Assembly: GCF_004210375.1 (NCBI RefSeq)
Contig: NC_134834.1
Span: 149,205,009-149,269,008, forward strand
DNA: 64,000 nt
Direction: 5' to 3'
Source: Tachypleus tridentatus
Taxonomy: Eukaryota > Arthropoda > Merostomata > Xiphosura > Limulidae
Of this stretch, positions 49,092-62,395 are shown in pieces. A program made the position numbers and the translations under genes. Position 1 is the stretch's first letter. The number at the start of each line of letters is the position of its first letter. The notes beneath the pieces are model-generated. The model ran no database searches, was not told the DNA's origin, and saw only the letters and a program-made list of their open reading frames with translations.

Positions 49092-50329
49092 TTCTGATAT
49101 ATATTCAATAGTATTGCTTATCTTCTGTGTTCAGAGTTTTGGATTCTCTGCTGTTTATTTAAAAAATAATAATTATGTATGACGTTTGTTGCTGGAATGA
49201 CCCGTTCCCTTCCCCATGTGTTGTTTTATGTGGAAAAGATTACTAGCCATAAACAAGTATAATCCTGTAAGACTAACTTGTAGCGTAAAGATTTATTTAA
49301 GCTTTGTTTAAACCATGTCCTACAGGTGATTTAATGTGGAAATTAAAATAGTCTTAGCGATAAATGAATAGTCTTGTAGGAGAAACTAGACTGCAATTGA
49401 AAGGTGTTATGGATCATATAATTCATCCAAACGTTGTGTTCTGCAAAGTTCAGTATGAAAATAAAGAGTGAATTTAGAGAAGTTTTAGGCAAAATTGTTC
49501 ATACTGAATTTTCTATTATCTCCTCCTAGTGTAAGACTGAAACACTTTTCTCTAGGCAGTTCTATACAAACTTTAAAACTTGGTAACAAAAGGTGTGAAT
49601 TTAAGGAATTATAATTAATTATTGTTGTTACAGGTGAGATTGACTGGTCCGCTAAAATCGGACACATAGATAAATTTTACAGGAAATTAATTTATTTAGA
49701 AGCTTTAAGGAACCTGTTATGAATCATCTGTTTTGATAACTCTAGTTTGGTTAATTTAAGCTGAATTTTCTTCAAAGAGAATTGCTAAAACGTCTATGGA
49801 AAGTTCACGTTGGTGCACTGTGTGTTGGTGGCAACATGTAAAAGTGTTTCAGAAGCAACAGTTAAAAATAATAATCAGAGGTACTTGTATTGATAAAAGT
49901 GTTGTGAGATCATTTATTTTGAAACTTAAATTCAAGCCAATATTCAACATTCCAAGAAAATAATTCTGATAAAAAAACTGACAACCCATGAAGGACTAAA
50001 AACGAATTCAGTAATAGACAAATTAATACTAGCTTTAGACCCTGGATTACCAGTCATGGTAACAGCATTAAGTGTTTGTCTTGTTAATTAGATTTCATCT
50101 TAGCTAGAATTGTTTGCATTAAGTTGCTCATAAAACAGAAAAGCTATACAAGCTGCAATCAAATTATTTTGATCCCAGAGTAGGGTAAGCAAAACCATTT
50201 AAATTGTCAAAAACCGATCATTGCAATCACCTTACAACTAAGATATCTCCATCTGGATTTTAGTTTCATGTGTACTTTTACTTGAGCAAGCTATCACTAA
50301 CTGGGTTTCAGTATCTATGATTCGGCAGA

Positions 50330-50371
50330 GCACAGATAGCACACTATAGCTTTGTGCTTCAAACAAAACTA
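50330..50371 (+). mobile_element. SINE 3' tail fragment
   Basis: GAGCACAGATAGCACACTAT followed by AGCTTTGTGCTTCAAACAAA is the shared SINE/LINE 3' tail. Confidence 0.6.
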
Positions 50372-50529
50372 AACCAGATTGGTTACAGAATCAAAACTTT
50401 GTAACATCAACTCTGTGAGGATGTAGCTTAAACCTGCTACATTCAGTAATGTAAAGTGAATACAAGCTACCTCATATCGTTGGTTATTACTTTTTAATTT
50501 ATTGGTTGTGGCTTGACTGGCAAATTGCC

Positions 50530-50650
50530 TCCCAGCCCCATGTGGCTCAGCAGTAAGTATGGGGTTTATAGTGATAAAAATTTGGTTTCAAAACCCACAG
50601 TGAGCAATGCAGATATCTGTGTAGTTTTAGACTTATCAAAAACAGTGAAA
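50530..50650 (+). mobile_element. tRNA-derived SINE (family 2)
   Basis: CCCCATGTGGCTCAGCAGTA (A box), GTTTCAAAACCCACAGTGAG (B box) and the weakly kept GCAGATATCTGTGTAGTTTT tail identify a plus-strand, diverged copy. Confidence 0.65.
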
Positions 50651-52074
50651 ACTTTTATACAATTATCAGTAACTCCAGAAATGTGATGGATTTGATTTTT
50701 TTTGTGAAATATTTCTCAGTGACAGAAGCTTAAAAAGACATAAATAAAATTAGTTTACTTATTTTCATGCTAATATAAATACTTTCTGTACTAATGAAAT
50801 ATTTAAGGCTAGCTTGTGTTTTTCTTTGGTTCATATTGTGAAATGTACAAGTTAGTAAAACCATTCATTTTTATAGAACAATTGCATGCACATGTTCGTA
50901 TTATATATATATTACATTTTGGTGCCATTTATTATAAAAAAAATGCTACATTGTGGTACTTTAGTGTTAGGGTTGTTAAAACAAAAATCATAGAAATGCA
51001 AACTATGTGAACCCTATCAATCATTCACACAAATACTCGTATGACATTTTACAACTCAGTAAGTTATAAACGGACGATGTTAGAATATTAAGATTGTAAA
51101 TAATTTGTGTACTCTTATTTCAAGGGTATTTAAGGCTATATATGGGGGTAGATGTTTTGGTTTCAGTGGACTGCTCCTGGCTGGTTATGGAATGGGATGT
51201 CTTTTAGGCTTCAATATTGAGGCCTTCTGGACTTTGACATGAAGAAACAGGTGGGAGTAGTCTAATTATCTTTTTAATCCCTTGAAAATATTTATCTTTT
51301 TGTTTAAAATTTGGCCTGTCATGCTTTAGGGTATGAGGAGAGTTTCTTATTACAAATCATTTTCTTCCATGTACCTTCAATTAAAACCGACAGGTCCTAG
51401 GATGTACTATGTATGAACTTATGGGATGACTCCCAAACTATGAAGTAACGATTTATTTCTTCCTCCTTTAATCTGTGTTATGATAAAGATATTCAACATC
51501 CTGTAAATAGAAATTTAAGGTGCAATCATTAATACTGTCTTAGTGCAGAAGCTTGGAAATGAATGAAGCATTTATGTATGGTCTGTCATTTTGTACATTT
51601 GTGTAACGTGAACTTTTGTAAGTGAAAGATAAACTGTGGAAGGTTACTGCCAACTTAATGTGCTGTGTTAACACTGTGCTGCTATAGGTTTGCCAGACAC
51701 GCAACTATTTTGATTTTTAATTGTTTTGTATGACATTTGGCATAATATTACCCAACAATTTTTCTTTTCAATACAATTTTTATAAATATTGTACATAAAT
51801 ATATATATATAAATGACTATCTGTGTGTGCCTGCTATAACACGTAGCACTAGCTTCGAAATGTTAGCTAGAATAGAAACTATTTAAATTTTACCCACACC
51901 TGGGTTAAATGGGAACCAATAACAGCATTATTTTTCCTTTAATAGCACTGAGTTAATTTTTTTTTTTGGGGGGGGGTGTGTGTGTTAATATCGGTCATTA
52001 ATACCTTGTTACAGGATTATGTGTGAAACAGGGTGTTGGTTCCCATTGTATCACCTGTAGTATATTGTCATGTG

Positions 52075-52113
52075 AATAAACAATATTACAAACAAAAATA
52101 GTTTTATTTTATT
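52075..52113. terminator. Convergent poly(A) signals
   Basis: AATAAA on the plus strand at 52075-52080 faces AATAAA on the minus strand at 52113-52108, only 27 bp apart. This is the expected boundary between a plus-strand transcript (possibly long-UTR DVL) and a minus-strand transcript from the right. Confidence 0.45.
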
Positions 52114-55100
52114 AAAATACGTACCCAACAATTTCAACATTAGGACATATCCAAAGATCCAGATAACATTCTTTTTCCAGTTTGTGAATACACTCACCAT
52201 GAACTTGAATCTTTTTTAAACGTGTTTATGTAGGTTGCAACAACAATCCAGTTTGGGAATTTTAAGACAAATGTTTTTATTTATAGTAAAAACAAACCTG
52301 TAATTTAACTATGAACAGCTTACAAATAGTTAAAATTATCATCACTACAATGAAAGTACCTTCTTCATGGTATTAAAACAATTTGTGCTCTAATGTCCAC
52401 AGTCTCATAACTTTAATTCAATGGATTTCTTTCTGTTGGATTAGAATGTTAAATGTTCATGGCATCATACAAGATCACAACCAGATGTGTTCTAGTAACA
52501 TACAGTAAAATGTTAAGATCAGTTTCTATAGCAACTTACAAAGTAGTGTCCAATAAGATTCAAGCAGTGTTGAAATGGGATTCTTTTGATATTAAGGTAG
52601 TATCAAAACTATGTTTCCATAGAAACATCCAAGCAGTGTGAAACTGTTTCAGTATGATATCCAGTATAGACTCAAGAAATGTTTTACTGTGGTACAAGTT
52701 AAAGATGTAAAAATGTCACAGATGTTCTTAGCACAGAATACAAAGTTTTTATCTTAACATCTCCCATGAGAACTAGCCCAACATTTTAAACTGAGCCTAG
52801 GATTGTCAGCAGATCACTCAAGGTTATGTTGATAGGTCTCACTCCAAGCTTGACACAACTTGTAAAACAAAATAAACAACTCAGTAACAATGAAAATATG
52901 ACATCTATTAGGATTATACTATGGTGAGATTGTAGTGGGTATTACACCAACTTTCATTGCATTTAATACATTACTTAAAACTCTTCGTCTTTACGATTTA
53001 CTGTGATGTTAGTTTCATGAAATATTGAAACTATTGATTCCTTACATACGATTCCAATCCAGCATTTTCAAGGTAATGACAATATGGTGCCCACTGTTTT
53101 ATATTTAACTGACAAAACTGTTTCAGCTGGCATGCCAAGTTTATTTAAAACAATACCCCTTCCCTTGTTGGTACATTTTCTTTAACCTGCTTCAACTTCA
53201 GTACTCATATTAACAAAGGCTTAAGTCATTTGTTTTATATGCTTCTTGGTTTAAGTGACTAAGTACAGAGATTGAATATGACATACTGTGAGAAATTCAG
53301 TTTCATTATGTCATTATTGTCCATACTGCTACATTGGACATGCACAATCTGATGACTGTACATCCTGACAACAATCCTGCAGCCTAGATTACATTGTGAA
53401 AGGGTACCATAATTCTGTCATGTTTAAAGTACACCACCCCTCCCAGAAATCTGTGTTAATCCATCTGATGTACAAAGATGATGGTTTTGTAGAGCCTATT
53501 TCAACAATTTGAATGTACAGAAATTCAATGGTGTTGTATTTGGTGAATTGATTATTAAGGACTAACATGAGAATTGCTTTCATTTCTCCAGCTGTTTAAG
53601 GTATATAACACTTCAACAGGAGGTGTAAATGAAAACTATCTTCCTGAGCCCATGACCCTGTTAACTTTTCCAGGTAGAGATACTTCTTGATAATGTTGCC
53701 TTTGTTTTCTGGCTTTTGCCACTGACATTTGTGTTGACAGGTTCTCAACTCTTCTTACTATGATTATCATAGCTGTGATACAAATTCTTGCAGGTCTCTT
53801 TCTTGATGGTCTTGGTACATCAAGTTGATCCACATTACTTTCTTTTTCCATTGCCGTTAATCACAAGAGACATTTCCATCTTTGAAATTCTAAGCTTCTA
53901 AATGGAAAGTACGTTTACAATCTGAGTGTACAAATATCTTGCATGGCAAAGGAACATTACAAAAGTGGTCAAATTTTGGTGGTGTCATACTAACTAAGAA
54001 ATGCCAAATGTCAAAATGTAATTGTGACAGATGTTGTTCAACCTTTACTTATTGTTATTGAAACTTACTGATTTTAATATTCAAAATAATTTTCTTTTTC
54101 TAAGTTTAAATTGTTTTTAATCGAAGCCAACAAATATCAATTTATTTTAGTTTTTTTATTTATTTATTTATTATATGAGCCCTAACTGATACATAAATAA
54201 AAAGCTGTACATAATACATTTCAAGCAAGGTCACAGAATTTACAATCTGTACATAAACAAAAATGATTTTGTAGGTATGAAGTCTGTACATACAAATAAT
54301 GAACAAATCAAACATTCTTAGATCAGGAATAGGCTTAAATAGATATTTTAACTTATGTTACACTTATATGCTAGATATATATATATATACTTTTGTCCAC
54401 TTGCTACAATTCATAAACTTGTGATTCCAATAATAGTTTCTTCTAATCCTCTGTTTCTATTCCAAAACTAAAACATTTTCATTGCATGGTACATTATATC
54501 CTTTTGCTTTGTATACCTGTACAATTTATTTTTTTACACGGCCATACCATTTTCCACCAACACAATCTAGGAAAGTGAAATATTCTGCAAAATGTCCCTT
54601 TTAGAAAAACTGACAATTATGTGCTAAACTCTTACCTATAAAGTACTGCTTTGTATCTCCTTTCCTGATATACTCTATTGACCCTTACAACATTATAGTG
54701 TTTGGAGAATAGATAGGTATCTTAACATTAAGCTGGTTCAAACAGAATTGACAGGTTCATAGAATGAAAACATTTCATTTCTTCTTTTCTCCCAAAGTGT
54801 TCACTTTAACTGTATCTTTAATATGGAATATTAGAAAAGAGTACTTAATGGTCAAATATTAACCCTGAGGGGCAAATACTTCACAAAAACCATTTGTATT
54901 CAAACAATTTATATTTGTGTAACACAACTAAAAATGTCCATTTTTTTCAAGCAACAGTGATAAACATATTTTGTTGTCCACTAAAACACAAATAGTACAG
55001 ATATTATGGCACTTATATTTTCAAAACAAGACCCAAAACTCGAACATTTTCTATTAATTAACTCTTTTTTTTCAAGAGAATAAAGGGTTATGTTTAACGA

Positions 55101-57725
55101 ATGTGATGAAATATATCGGCTTGGATGTCGATGTCAGGTAAACCGGATGTTGGCCTGGAGAATTAGCCAATCATAACCTAGAGTTGTTCGTGTCAGGTTT
55201 AGTTTTGTGTAAAGGTCATAATAGTTATCAATTTATATAAATATATAATCAAAATAAATAAAAATAAAATTTAATAATGGCACAAGGTGGTAGGAAACAA
55301 AATGTAGCTCAAACCAATGTGTGTGTGTGTGTGTGTGGAGAGAGAGAGAGAAGATTTTAAGGAAGAATGATACTTCTAATGTAAAGTAAATTTAATCACG
55401 AATTTAGTTTTGAAAATATTTTCAGAGACAATGGCACTTATGATGTTATTATACAAAATGAAAGTACAATACTGTTATAGCAACATCATACAAGGAATGT
55501 TTTATTTCATTATATTTATGGCAAACTTTCAGTCATTAAAGTCTGTTGTTAAACCTAGAGGTAAGTTTATTGATCATTGAAAGCCCTTACCAAAACTAGG
55601 TAATAATTACCTGATACAGAGGTCTCATTTGCATATTTAACTAAATATGGAATGGTGGTTATTTAATCGATATTGTTACAGTTAGTATTAATATTGTGAA
55701 ACAGGTGTGGAACAGGAAAGAAGTATTTAACTAATGAGAATAAATTGGCAGGCAGTAACGTTGATTACTTATAACGATGCTCTGGGTGCACAGAAAGGCT
55801 TAGACCAAAAACATTTCTAAAACTCACACACAAAGTTAAAATTTTTCTCAACTTAGTATTGTATTTTTTGTTTATACAACTGTTACTAGACAAAAATCTG
55901 TAATACATTTTAAGCCACCTACTCAATATAATTATAACGAAGTAACTTGGAATTCTCAGTAATAAAGGACAAAGTATACCACACAGTACTATCTATACAT
56001 ACTAATGTACATATTTAAAATCAGAATTAGGCCTAATGGACTTGCTAGTAAGTTAAGTGTTAAATCTTGGTGAAGTACAGACAAACGAACTTGTAATTCC
56101 TGATCAGCAACTTCCAATTTTAAAACTATACCATCTCAGGCTCATGATCTCCCAGGCATAGTACAGGCATAATCACATCAGGAGTTAAGGCAATGGAATA
56201 CTGTTCCTACCATTTATGCTGTTGTACGATTACTTTCATGACTAGGAAAACAAACAACAGAAAAACTTCTTTACTAGAAGTTAGTTTTGGCTCATTTCCA
56301 AGATTCAGGAAGTCATACTGAAGTAGTTAATCAAGTCCAGAATATGCATTTTACTGTTAAGAACAACTCTGAACATAATTAAAAAGACAGCTACAGTTAA
56401 TTATATCAGAGCTACTTTCAAAATTGTTTCTATTACTATTTCCAAGTGAAATTAAAGTCAGTGATGATAACTTCTATATGATTAAATAGAAGGTACAATT
56501 TATAGGTAGAAATATGTAACACTACAGCTCTTTTCTCTGGATATAATCAGTTTTAAAATTGTGACTTTTCTCCTTCCCTTCTGGAAGCTCTTATTCACCC
56601 GACAGGAATGACTACTTCCCAAAACATACGATTCAGCAGCAGCTATGAAATTATTTGAATTGTATGAACTAGGAGCCACAATACAACAACACAAGTGACA
56701 CACATAACAATATATATGATAAAAATAAGTTTACCATTATACACACGTATATACAAGTAAATTAATATCATAAAGTTAATGATTTCACCAGATTTTTTAA
56801 TTAGTTATTTACAACCAGTGTTGTAACATATGAAAACAAAATTTAATAATCTGCAATATATGGACCTGCACACTTTTGTGAATTTTGTTTGCCGCTACTT
56901 AGAACTCTGCAATCTTTTAGAACTAACAATGGGAGAAGATTGATATAAACTGTTCAAACATAACCTTCATGGTTATAGGGTCCCTAATAATACACAAATA
57001 GCATAAAAACAACATTGTCAATAAAGCATACTTGGGGGTCTTCTGTGTATTTCAAACAAAGCTATTGATTTCACCCAATTTCGTGTTTTGGTTAGTTCTT
57101 CTTGCTGGATGTTGTAATAGGCAAAAAACAATTACTCAACATTATCTATGGAACTATATAAAAACAGGTTGATAACGTCCCAGTTAACTGATTTTAAGCA
57201 CAAGAGAAGTGGTGAAAGAAATATCGAAGAACACAGTAACTTCTACAACAAACTTGTCTTTACTTATTTTATAGGTGAGATTCAATTACCTAGAAATGAC
57301 ATCAACTCTATAATCTCCACTTGTAGATCTCTAATTAAAAAAAAATACAAAGTCCACAGAAGATTTGAATGGACAAAAAGATTCATGTCAAAATTAAAAT
57401 ATGCAGTTTAATAGAAATATACAAGATAAAACTCAAAAGGCAATTGTATTTTTTATTATATAATTACATTTGTTCCTTTGCCATTTTTTTCTTTTATAAT
57501 ATCCTAAAGTTGCTCAGCAGAACAACAACAGCAAAAAACAAAATTTCAGTTAAATTTTACTAGCTGTAAAAAATGTAAATTTAATCCCAAAATAATTATA
57601 ACAGAAAAATGAGCCATTATATCATACAAAGTTGTTTGTACCTTAAGCCTACACAACAATTACTACAACAAATATTGTAGAATGAGATCATAAAATAAAA
57701 CCATACTTCAAGATGAACAGAAACA
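52114..57725 (-). other. Long non-coding stretch, possible 3' UTR of a minus-strand gene
   Basis: This 5.6 kb holds only short ORFs. The longest minus-strand ones, at 53851-53636 (Arg/Lys-rich, 71 codons) and ending near 53890 (about 33 codons), match no family I know. It lies between a candidate terminal exon at 57726-57824 and a minus-strand poly(A) signal at 52113. A plus-strand 87-codon Lys-rich ORF at 57148-57411 is likewise unrecognised. Confidence 0.3.
55319..55352. repeat. (TG)n(GA)n microsatellite
   Basis: TG dinucleotides run directly into GA dinucleotides. Confidence 0.85.
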
Positions 57726-57824
57726 TTACCTTGCAAGTTTTATGGACCACTGAACAAACTGCCACATGGTGAAATGATGTAATTCATTACTTATGTTTCC
57801 AATAGAAATGTCCATCAGATCTTC
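57726..57824 (-). CDS. Candidate terminal coding exon, unidentified gene
   Basis: After a good minus-strand acceptor (CACTTTTTGACTTAG) the frame reads EDLMDISIGNISNELHHFTM then WQFVQWSIKLAR and TAA. The composition, with two Trp and ordered hydrophobics, looks coding. Alternatively AG|GTAATG at the end is a donor and the exon continues elsewhere. The start phase is compatible with the candidate exon at 63064-63117. I do not recognise the family. Confidence 0.35.
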   Translation of the reverse strand, partial: EDLMDISIGNISNELHHFTMWQFVQWSIKLAR

Positions 57825-58125
57825 CTAAGTCAAAAAGTGAAAGTATTTGAAAAAATGCACTTGTATAATGAAATTATAACAATATTCAAAATTTAGGGGG
57901 GGGGGTATTGATCAACATGAGCAAAATGGTGGTAAAAAAACAACCCGTAAAGACACTAGTATAAACCACAAAATGCAAAATTGAAATTTGTATGCATTTC
58001 CCCATGGACCAAATGAACCTCTACATCAATTTTAATGAAGATTCATCTGCATCCTGCAAAGTATTTTCAAAGACATACAACAGATAGTACTATTATATTT
58101 ATATAAATGGCACCAATGCATCAGA

Positions 58126-58127
<2 letters not shown>

Positions 58128-58166
<39 letters not shown>
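58128..58166. repeat. (TG)n microsatellite
   Basis: An uninterrupted TG run of about 39 bp. Confidence 0.95.
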
Positions 58167-58169
<3 letters not shown>

Positions 58170-58176
58170 GTAATAT

Positions 58177-58350
58177 CATACCTGCACCCTGAAAATGGAG
58201 AAAATTAAAGTTCTCCATGGCAGGAAATGGAGGTGATATGAGAAAATCATGACCACTATTGCAAATCTATATGTACACAGGATAAAAATTTTGTAAAGTT
58301 GGTAGTTGCACATCATATAATAAAAAGGTTTATCCAATATCATTCAAGCA
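58177..58350 (+). repeat. Dispersed repeat beside a microsatellite, copy 1
   Basis: GGAGAAAATTAAAGTTCTCC, ACTATTGCAAATCTATATGT, ACACAGGATAAAAATTTTGT and CATATAATAAAAAGGTTTAT align with 62224-62395 in the same order. A TG/CA microsatellite lies next to or inside each copy. Confidence 0.65.
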
Positions 58351-59374
58351 AGAGTTTGAACATAAAATATGAAATTTAAAAAAATACATGCACAACTTTA
58401 AGAATCTGAAAGGAAAACAAATCCAAATTTCATGTTTTTTCAGCTTGTTGCCATAGCATTGCTGGTACAACTGTGCAACTATAGCAAGCAGTAACCCTAA
58501 CAATCATGTTGCAAAGAGGTTGGCTTAATACAAGAAATAAATTTTAAAAAATCATTTGTATACAGGTGGAATTAATCAGCTACAGGGAGAATCTGTTCCT
58601 AAGGTTTCTGTAAATATAGTTAAGTTTATAATCAATTAAAATCAAGCAACATTTATTTTGTAGAAGGTCAGCAGTTTATGGTAACTTCTATACACAGACT
58701 TCCTTACACTTGGAATCACGTTGACTTATTTGGAATTGTGTAAAATGCATCCACCAAAAGGAAAAAGAAATGTTTGTACAAACTGTACTAGAAAATTATT
58801 CTGACTTTTCTGATTATACATCTAGATATAGCAATATTCAATGTTACACTTGTTTAAGCTATGGCATGTGCAAAGATGACCACTGCATTCAAGTGATTAT
58901 GTACCAAGAATGAAAAGGAACACTACTTAGGCAACCTCTCCACTAATCATCTAGATATAATTGCATTTCCTCATTTATTACTAATGAATTCAAACACAAA
59001 CCTCTCTTTGAAGCTACGCTGATTATAGTAACATCGAACGTCAAGCTTAAAAACAGAAATTTTGTCATAAGCAGGCATATTGTACATCAACTGAGGTAAA
59101 AAGTTGACTTAGGTCAAAGAAATGAAGTGATAAATCCCTATTCATGAACTTGTCAAATTTAACAACATGTTGATAATCTGATGTGAAATCCAGTGTAGCT
59201 TTGTTAGAAGTGCATGGAATGATGCCACTCACAGTTTCCATCATTAATCTGTTCAAAGCTATATAACAGCAATCTGAACTCGGCTGTCCCTAATTCTAAA
59301 CTGATAGGGGGAAAACAGTTGGTCAACAGTCCCTATAACCAACTGAACTGTGGGCTTTTAACATCACAGTTAAT

Positions 59375-59485
59375 CTGAAGATGACCTAGCAAGGTCAAAA
59401 CGTTTTTCTCTTATCAATAAATGTGTTAATACCCATACCAGCTGCTCTGAGATACATTTGTATTTAAAGTGGGTTTCTCATCACC
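59375..59485 (+). repeat. GACC/GGTC-AAAC repeat (copy F)
   Basis: TCTGAAGATGACCTAGCAAG, GTCAAAACGTTTTTCTCTTA, GTTAATACCCATACCAGCTG and GAGATACATTTGTATTTAAA, then GTGGGTTTCTCATCACCAAG. This is one of the better preserved single copies. Confidence 0.6.
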
Positions 59486-59544
59486 AAGAATCAATTTAGA
59501 TTGCATCAGAGCTTCAAAGTGGAGAGCATGTTTCTGTGGCACAA

Positions 59545-59605
59545 GGTCATGAACCCTCAGATTTGTAGTCTGAATCTGCTAACCACTTGTACAAGCTCTG
59601 GGTCT
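59545..59605 (-). mobile_element. tRNA-like SINE head (third type)
   Basis: On the minus strand GTGGTTAGCAGATTCAGACT (A-box-like) is followed by ACAAATCTGAGGGTTCATGA (B-box-like). It lacks the family-1 and family-2 bodies. Confidence 0.4.
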
Positions 59606-61920
59606 ACTAGCCACAGATCTGTGCCTGACTTCTGTTAATATTGGTCAGATACTGGCTACTGTATGTTTGGGAATCCAATAACTCTGCATAGAATTCCTCT
59701 TTTCTATTCTTTTTGAGTAAATCTGTTATTGTGTTGCCAAAAATATGTTTTCTTGTTGAAATACTTTGTTTTAACAATCAACATGTCAAGATGTACATAA
59801 TTATATTGAAACTAAACTTTTGAATCTTCTGTAATCGATACTTTCTTCTGTCTTTACAAGGAAATGATAGCCAGTAGACAGGCTATTGATACTTTAGCAG
59901 TTCAAACACTGAAGAGAAGTACTCTGAAACTGTGTGACCAATAATAAAGAAAAAATGGAACAGCTAATCCATCCACTCAAACCTCCTGCTGACTACACTC
60001 CACATTATGGCAATGTGCAACTCACAAACACCCAACAAAATCAGGGGGAGCCTTAAACTTTGGTATGGTCAATACAGAATCTGGCTTTACTTGGTTTATT
60101 CTGATATTAAGAGCACCTTGCAAAACATGGCATCTGGACATGGTAGGAAGGGTGCCCTTAATTTTAAGGTTCTACTTGGTGTTTTGTCTTTTATTAACAC
60201 TGTTTGAATGCTGCACAAGACAGCAACATTCTTTTGGTCATATTGTGCTTTTGTTTTCTTTGTTTTGTCGAATATTGTCCAAAACTACAAGTAGGCTAGC
60301 CATTTCCAATACTGAATTAAAAGATGAGAAGGGATGCAGCTAGTCAACATCATCCACCTCCAAATCTAGAGACATGCTTCTCAAACCAAAAAGTGAAATT
60401 TGACCATTATTGTTGTTAAGCACCCACAGACTATAATTGTTTTTGGGCAGTAATGGGACATAAATAACAAACCACACAGTATGCTACACTAACCACTTGG
60501 TACCATATTAATAATTTGATCAAAGACCATCTGACGATGACAGAAAAACATACCACAATGATACAAATTTTTATTTCAACGACAAAGGTCATAAAGTGAG
60601 TCAATGCATATTATTTTCGGTAATGATTTTAATTCACCTATTGAAGAACACACTTAGAAGGTTTTAGAATTGCTGTGTTTAGTAACATTTACCCTGAAGA
60701 GAAATAAATAACCAAACAAAAGGAATTTGACTTCGATAGTGCAATATACAAAAAACTTCAGAAAAAACTAAATTCTCAGGAAATTTAGATGTAAAAAAAA
60801 TACTCAAAATATATTCAAGAATTATTGTTAGCTCTTTTTTAATCTTCAAAATACTTTGTGTTACATTTATACACATCTGACCATGAAAACATCAAAAATC
60901 TTTTGTCTAAAACAGCAAATGTTCAATGTCGATATTTTAAGCTTAGGCTATTTAAATCTGAAGATCATTCAAAAAGCCTAATACTAAGCTTACTGTTAGA
61001 GTAAGCTAAATGGTTCCCACACCTGTCAACTTTTCTAGAAACTACCATGTATAACTACACCCCAATAATCATCACATATTAGGCTGCTCAGTTTTCTTTT
61101 AATATACAAATAATGAATTCCTTAGGTTTAGAATCCTCATTGATGGTAACTATGAATGGTAACTTGTCAACATATGACACTTAGATGATCAATCAGCAAG
61201 TGTTCAAAAATAAGCTGTAACAGTGACAAAATTCTAACTTAGAATTTCTGTATGTGACCAGACCAAGCCTAAAATGATAGTTTTAGCTGAATAATAAATA
61301 TAGGAGTTTAAACTTAAAAAAACAAAAAGGATAATTAGTAACCAGAGTATGTGGTAACCAATACACCTAGAACGTTCTCAAAAGTAAACCATTCTTTTTT
61401 ATATGAAATGTGTAAAAAAAATACCAGCATTTCTTGTATGTAGGACAACCTACGGAAACTATATATATATTGATGAATTTAACCATCATATGGGATCCTT
61501 TATCTTATTTGTAAACAAAAACAGAAGTTATGACTTTTTCAGTAAATCTTTCAGATCTACACTTCCCACATCAACTTTAAAAACCACAATGGATGATGCT
61601 CCTCTGAATTTATTTATTCTAACCCTAGAATGCCAGCATTAAATTTTCAACTATTAACATGTGGTGACAGTATGGTGTGTGTTTGGGTGAGGGGCATGGG
61701 GGGGGCTTCATAGGTGTTCTAGGAGAGTACTTTTCAAGGATTAATAAAAACAAAATCTGAGCAACTGAGTATTATAAATTGTAAAACAAATTCAAGAGCA
61801 AAAGAGTCATTAGTTATTACTAGCCAAATACCTATAGCAACAGTTCTCATATGGGATGACAGGTGCATGGCAACTATGACCTATTTCAAGTCTTGTATAG
61901 TAATCTTTGTTTTTTTTTGT

Positions 61921-62145
61921 CCTTAATACAGAATCGTTTCTAATGCTATTCATCACTTTATAACTCCTTGATACAGAACCGTTTCTGATGCTATTCATCA
62001 CTTTATAACTCCTTGATACAGAACCATTTCTGATGCTATTCATCACTTTATAACTCCTTAATACAGAACCGTTTCTGATGCTATTCATCACTTTATAACT
62101 CCTTAATACAGAACCGTTTCTGATGCTATTCATCACTTTATAACT
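61921..62145. repeat. 45-bp minisatellite, five units
   Basis: Five tandem units contain CCTTGATACAGAACCGTTTC, TGATGCTATTCATCACTTTA and TAACT, differing at a few positions. Because 45 is a multiple of three the minus strand stays open and would encode a repeated SYKVMNSIRNGSVSR peptide. No start context or homology supports a protein. Confidence 0.9.
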
Positions 62146-62217
62146 TCATAAACATCGAATATGTATGCAACTTCTTTGCTATGTGCAACAAATTCAGCTG
62201 TCCAATGCTTTCTGTAC

Positions 62218-62395
62218 ATTCAAGCGGAGAAAAATTGTTCTCCAATGATGGAAAACACAGATGAAATGGGAAAATTGTGATCCCTATTGCAAATCTACAC
62301 ACACACACACACACAGGATAAACATTTCACAAAGTTGGGTGCTGTACATCGTGTAATAGAAAAGTTTTTCCAGTGTCATATAAGCAAGTTTCATT
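62218..62395 (+). repeat. Dispersed repeat beside a microsatellite, copy 2
   Basis: GCGGAGAAAAATTGTTCTCC, CCTATTGCAAATCTACACAC, a (CA)n run at 62296-62315, then AGGATAAACATTTCACAAAG parallels 58177-58350. Confidence 0.65.

Larger units (their letters stand above)
46000..52095 (+). other. DVL 3' UTR and 3' flank
   Basis: A canonical AATAAA at 46617-46622 could end a 0.6-kb 3' UTR. Another AATAAA at 52075-52080 faces a minus-strand signal, so a 6-kb 3' UTR is also possible. The stretch contains an exon-15-like relic (47745-47811), a possible small terminal exon (49042-49091) and SINE fragments (50330-50371, 50530-50650). No other gene was recognised. Confidence 0.5.

Noticed and set aside
53636-53851. 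Minus-strand 71-codon ORF rich in Arg/Lys
   Set aside because: A TGA lies four codons upstream of the ATG, there is no splice-site support and no recognisable motif. Treated as chance within a long non-coding stretch.
57148-57411. Plus-strand 87-codon Lys-rich ORF
   Set aside because: AT-rich sequence gives Lys/Ile/Asn-rich ORFs by chance. There are no motifs, and no promoter or splice context could be argued.
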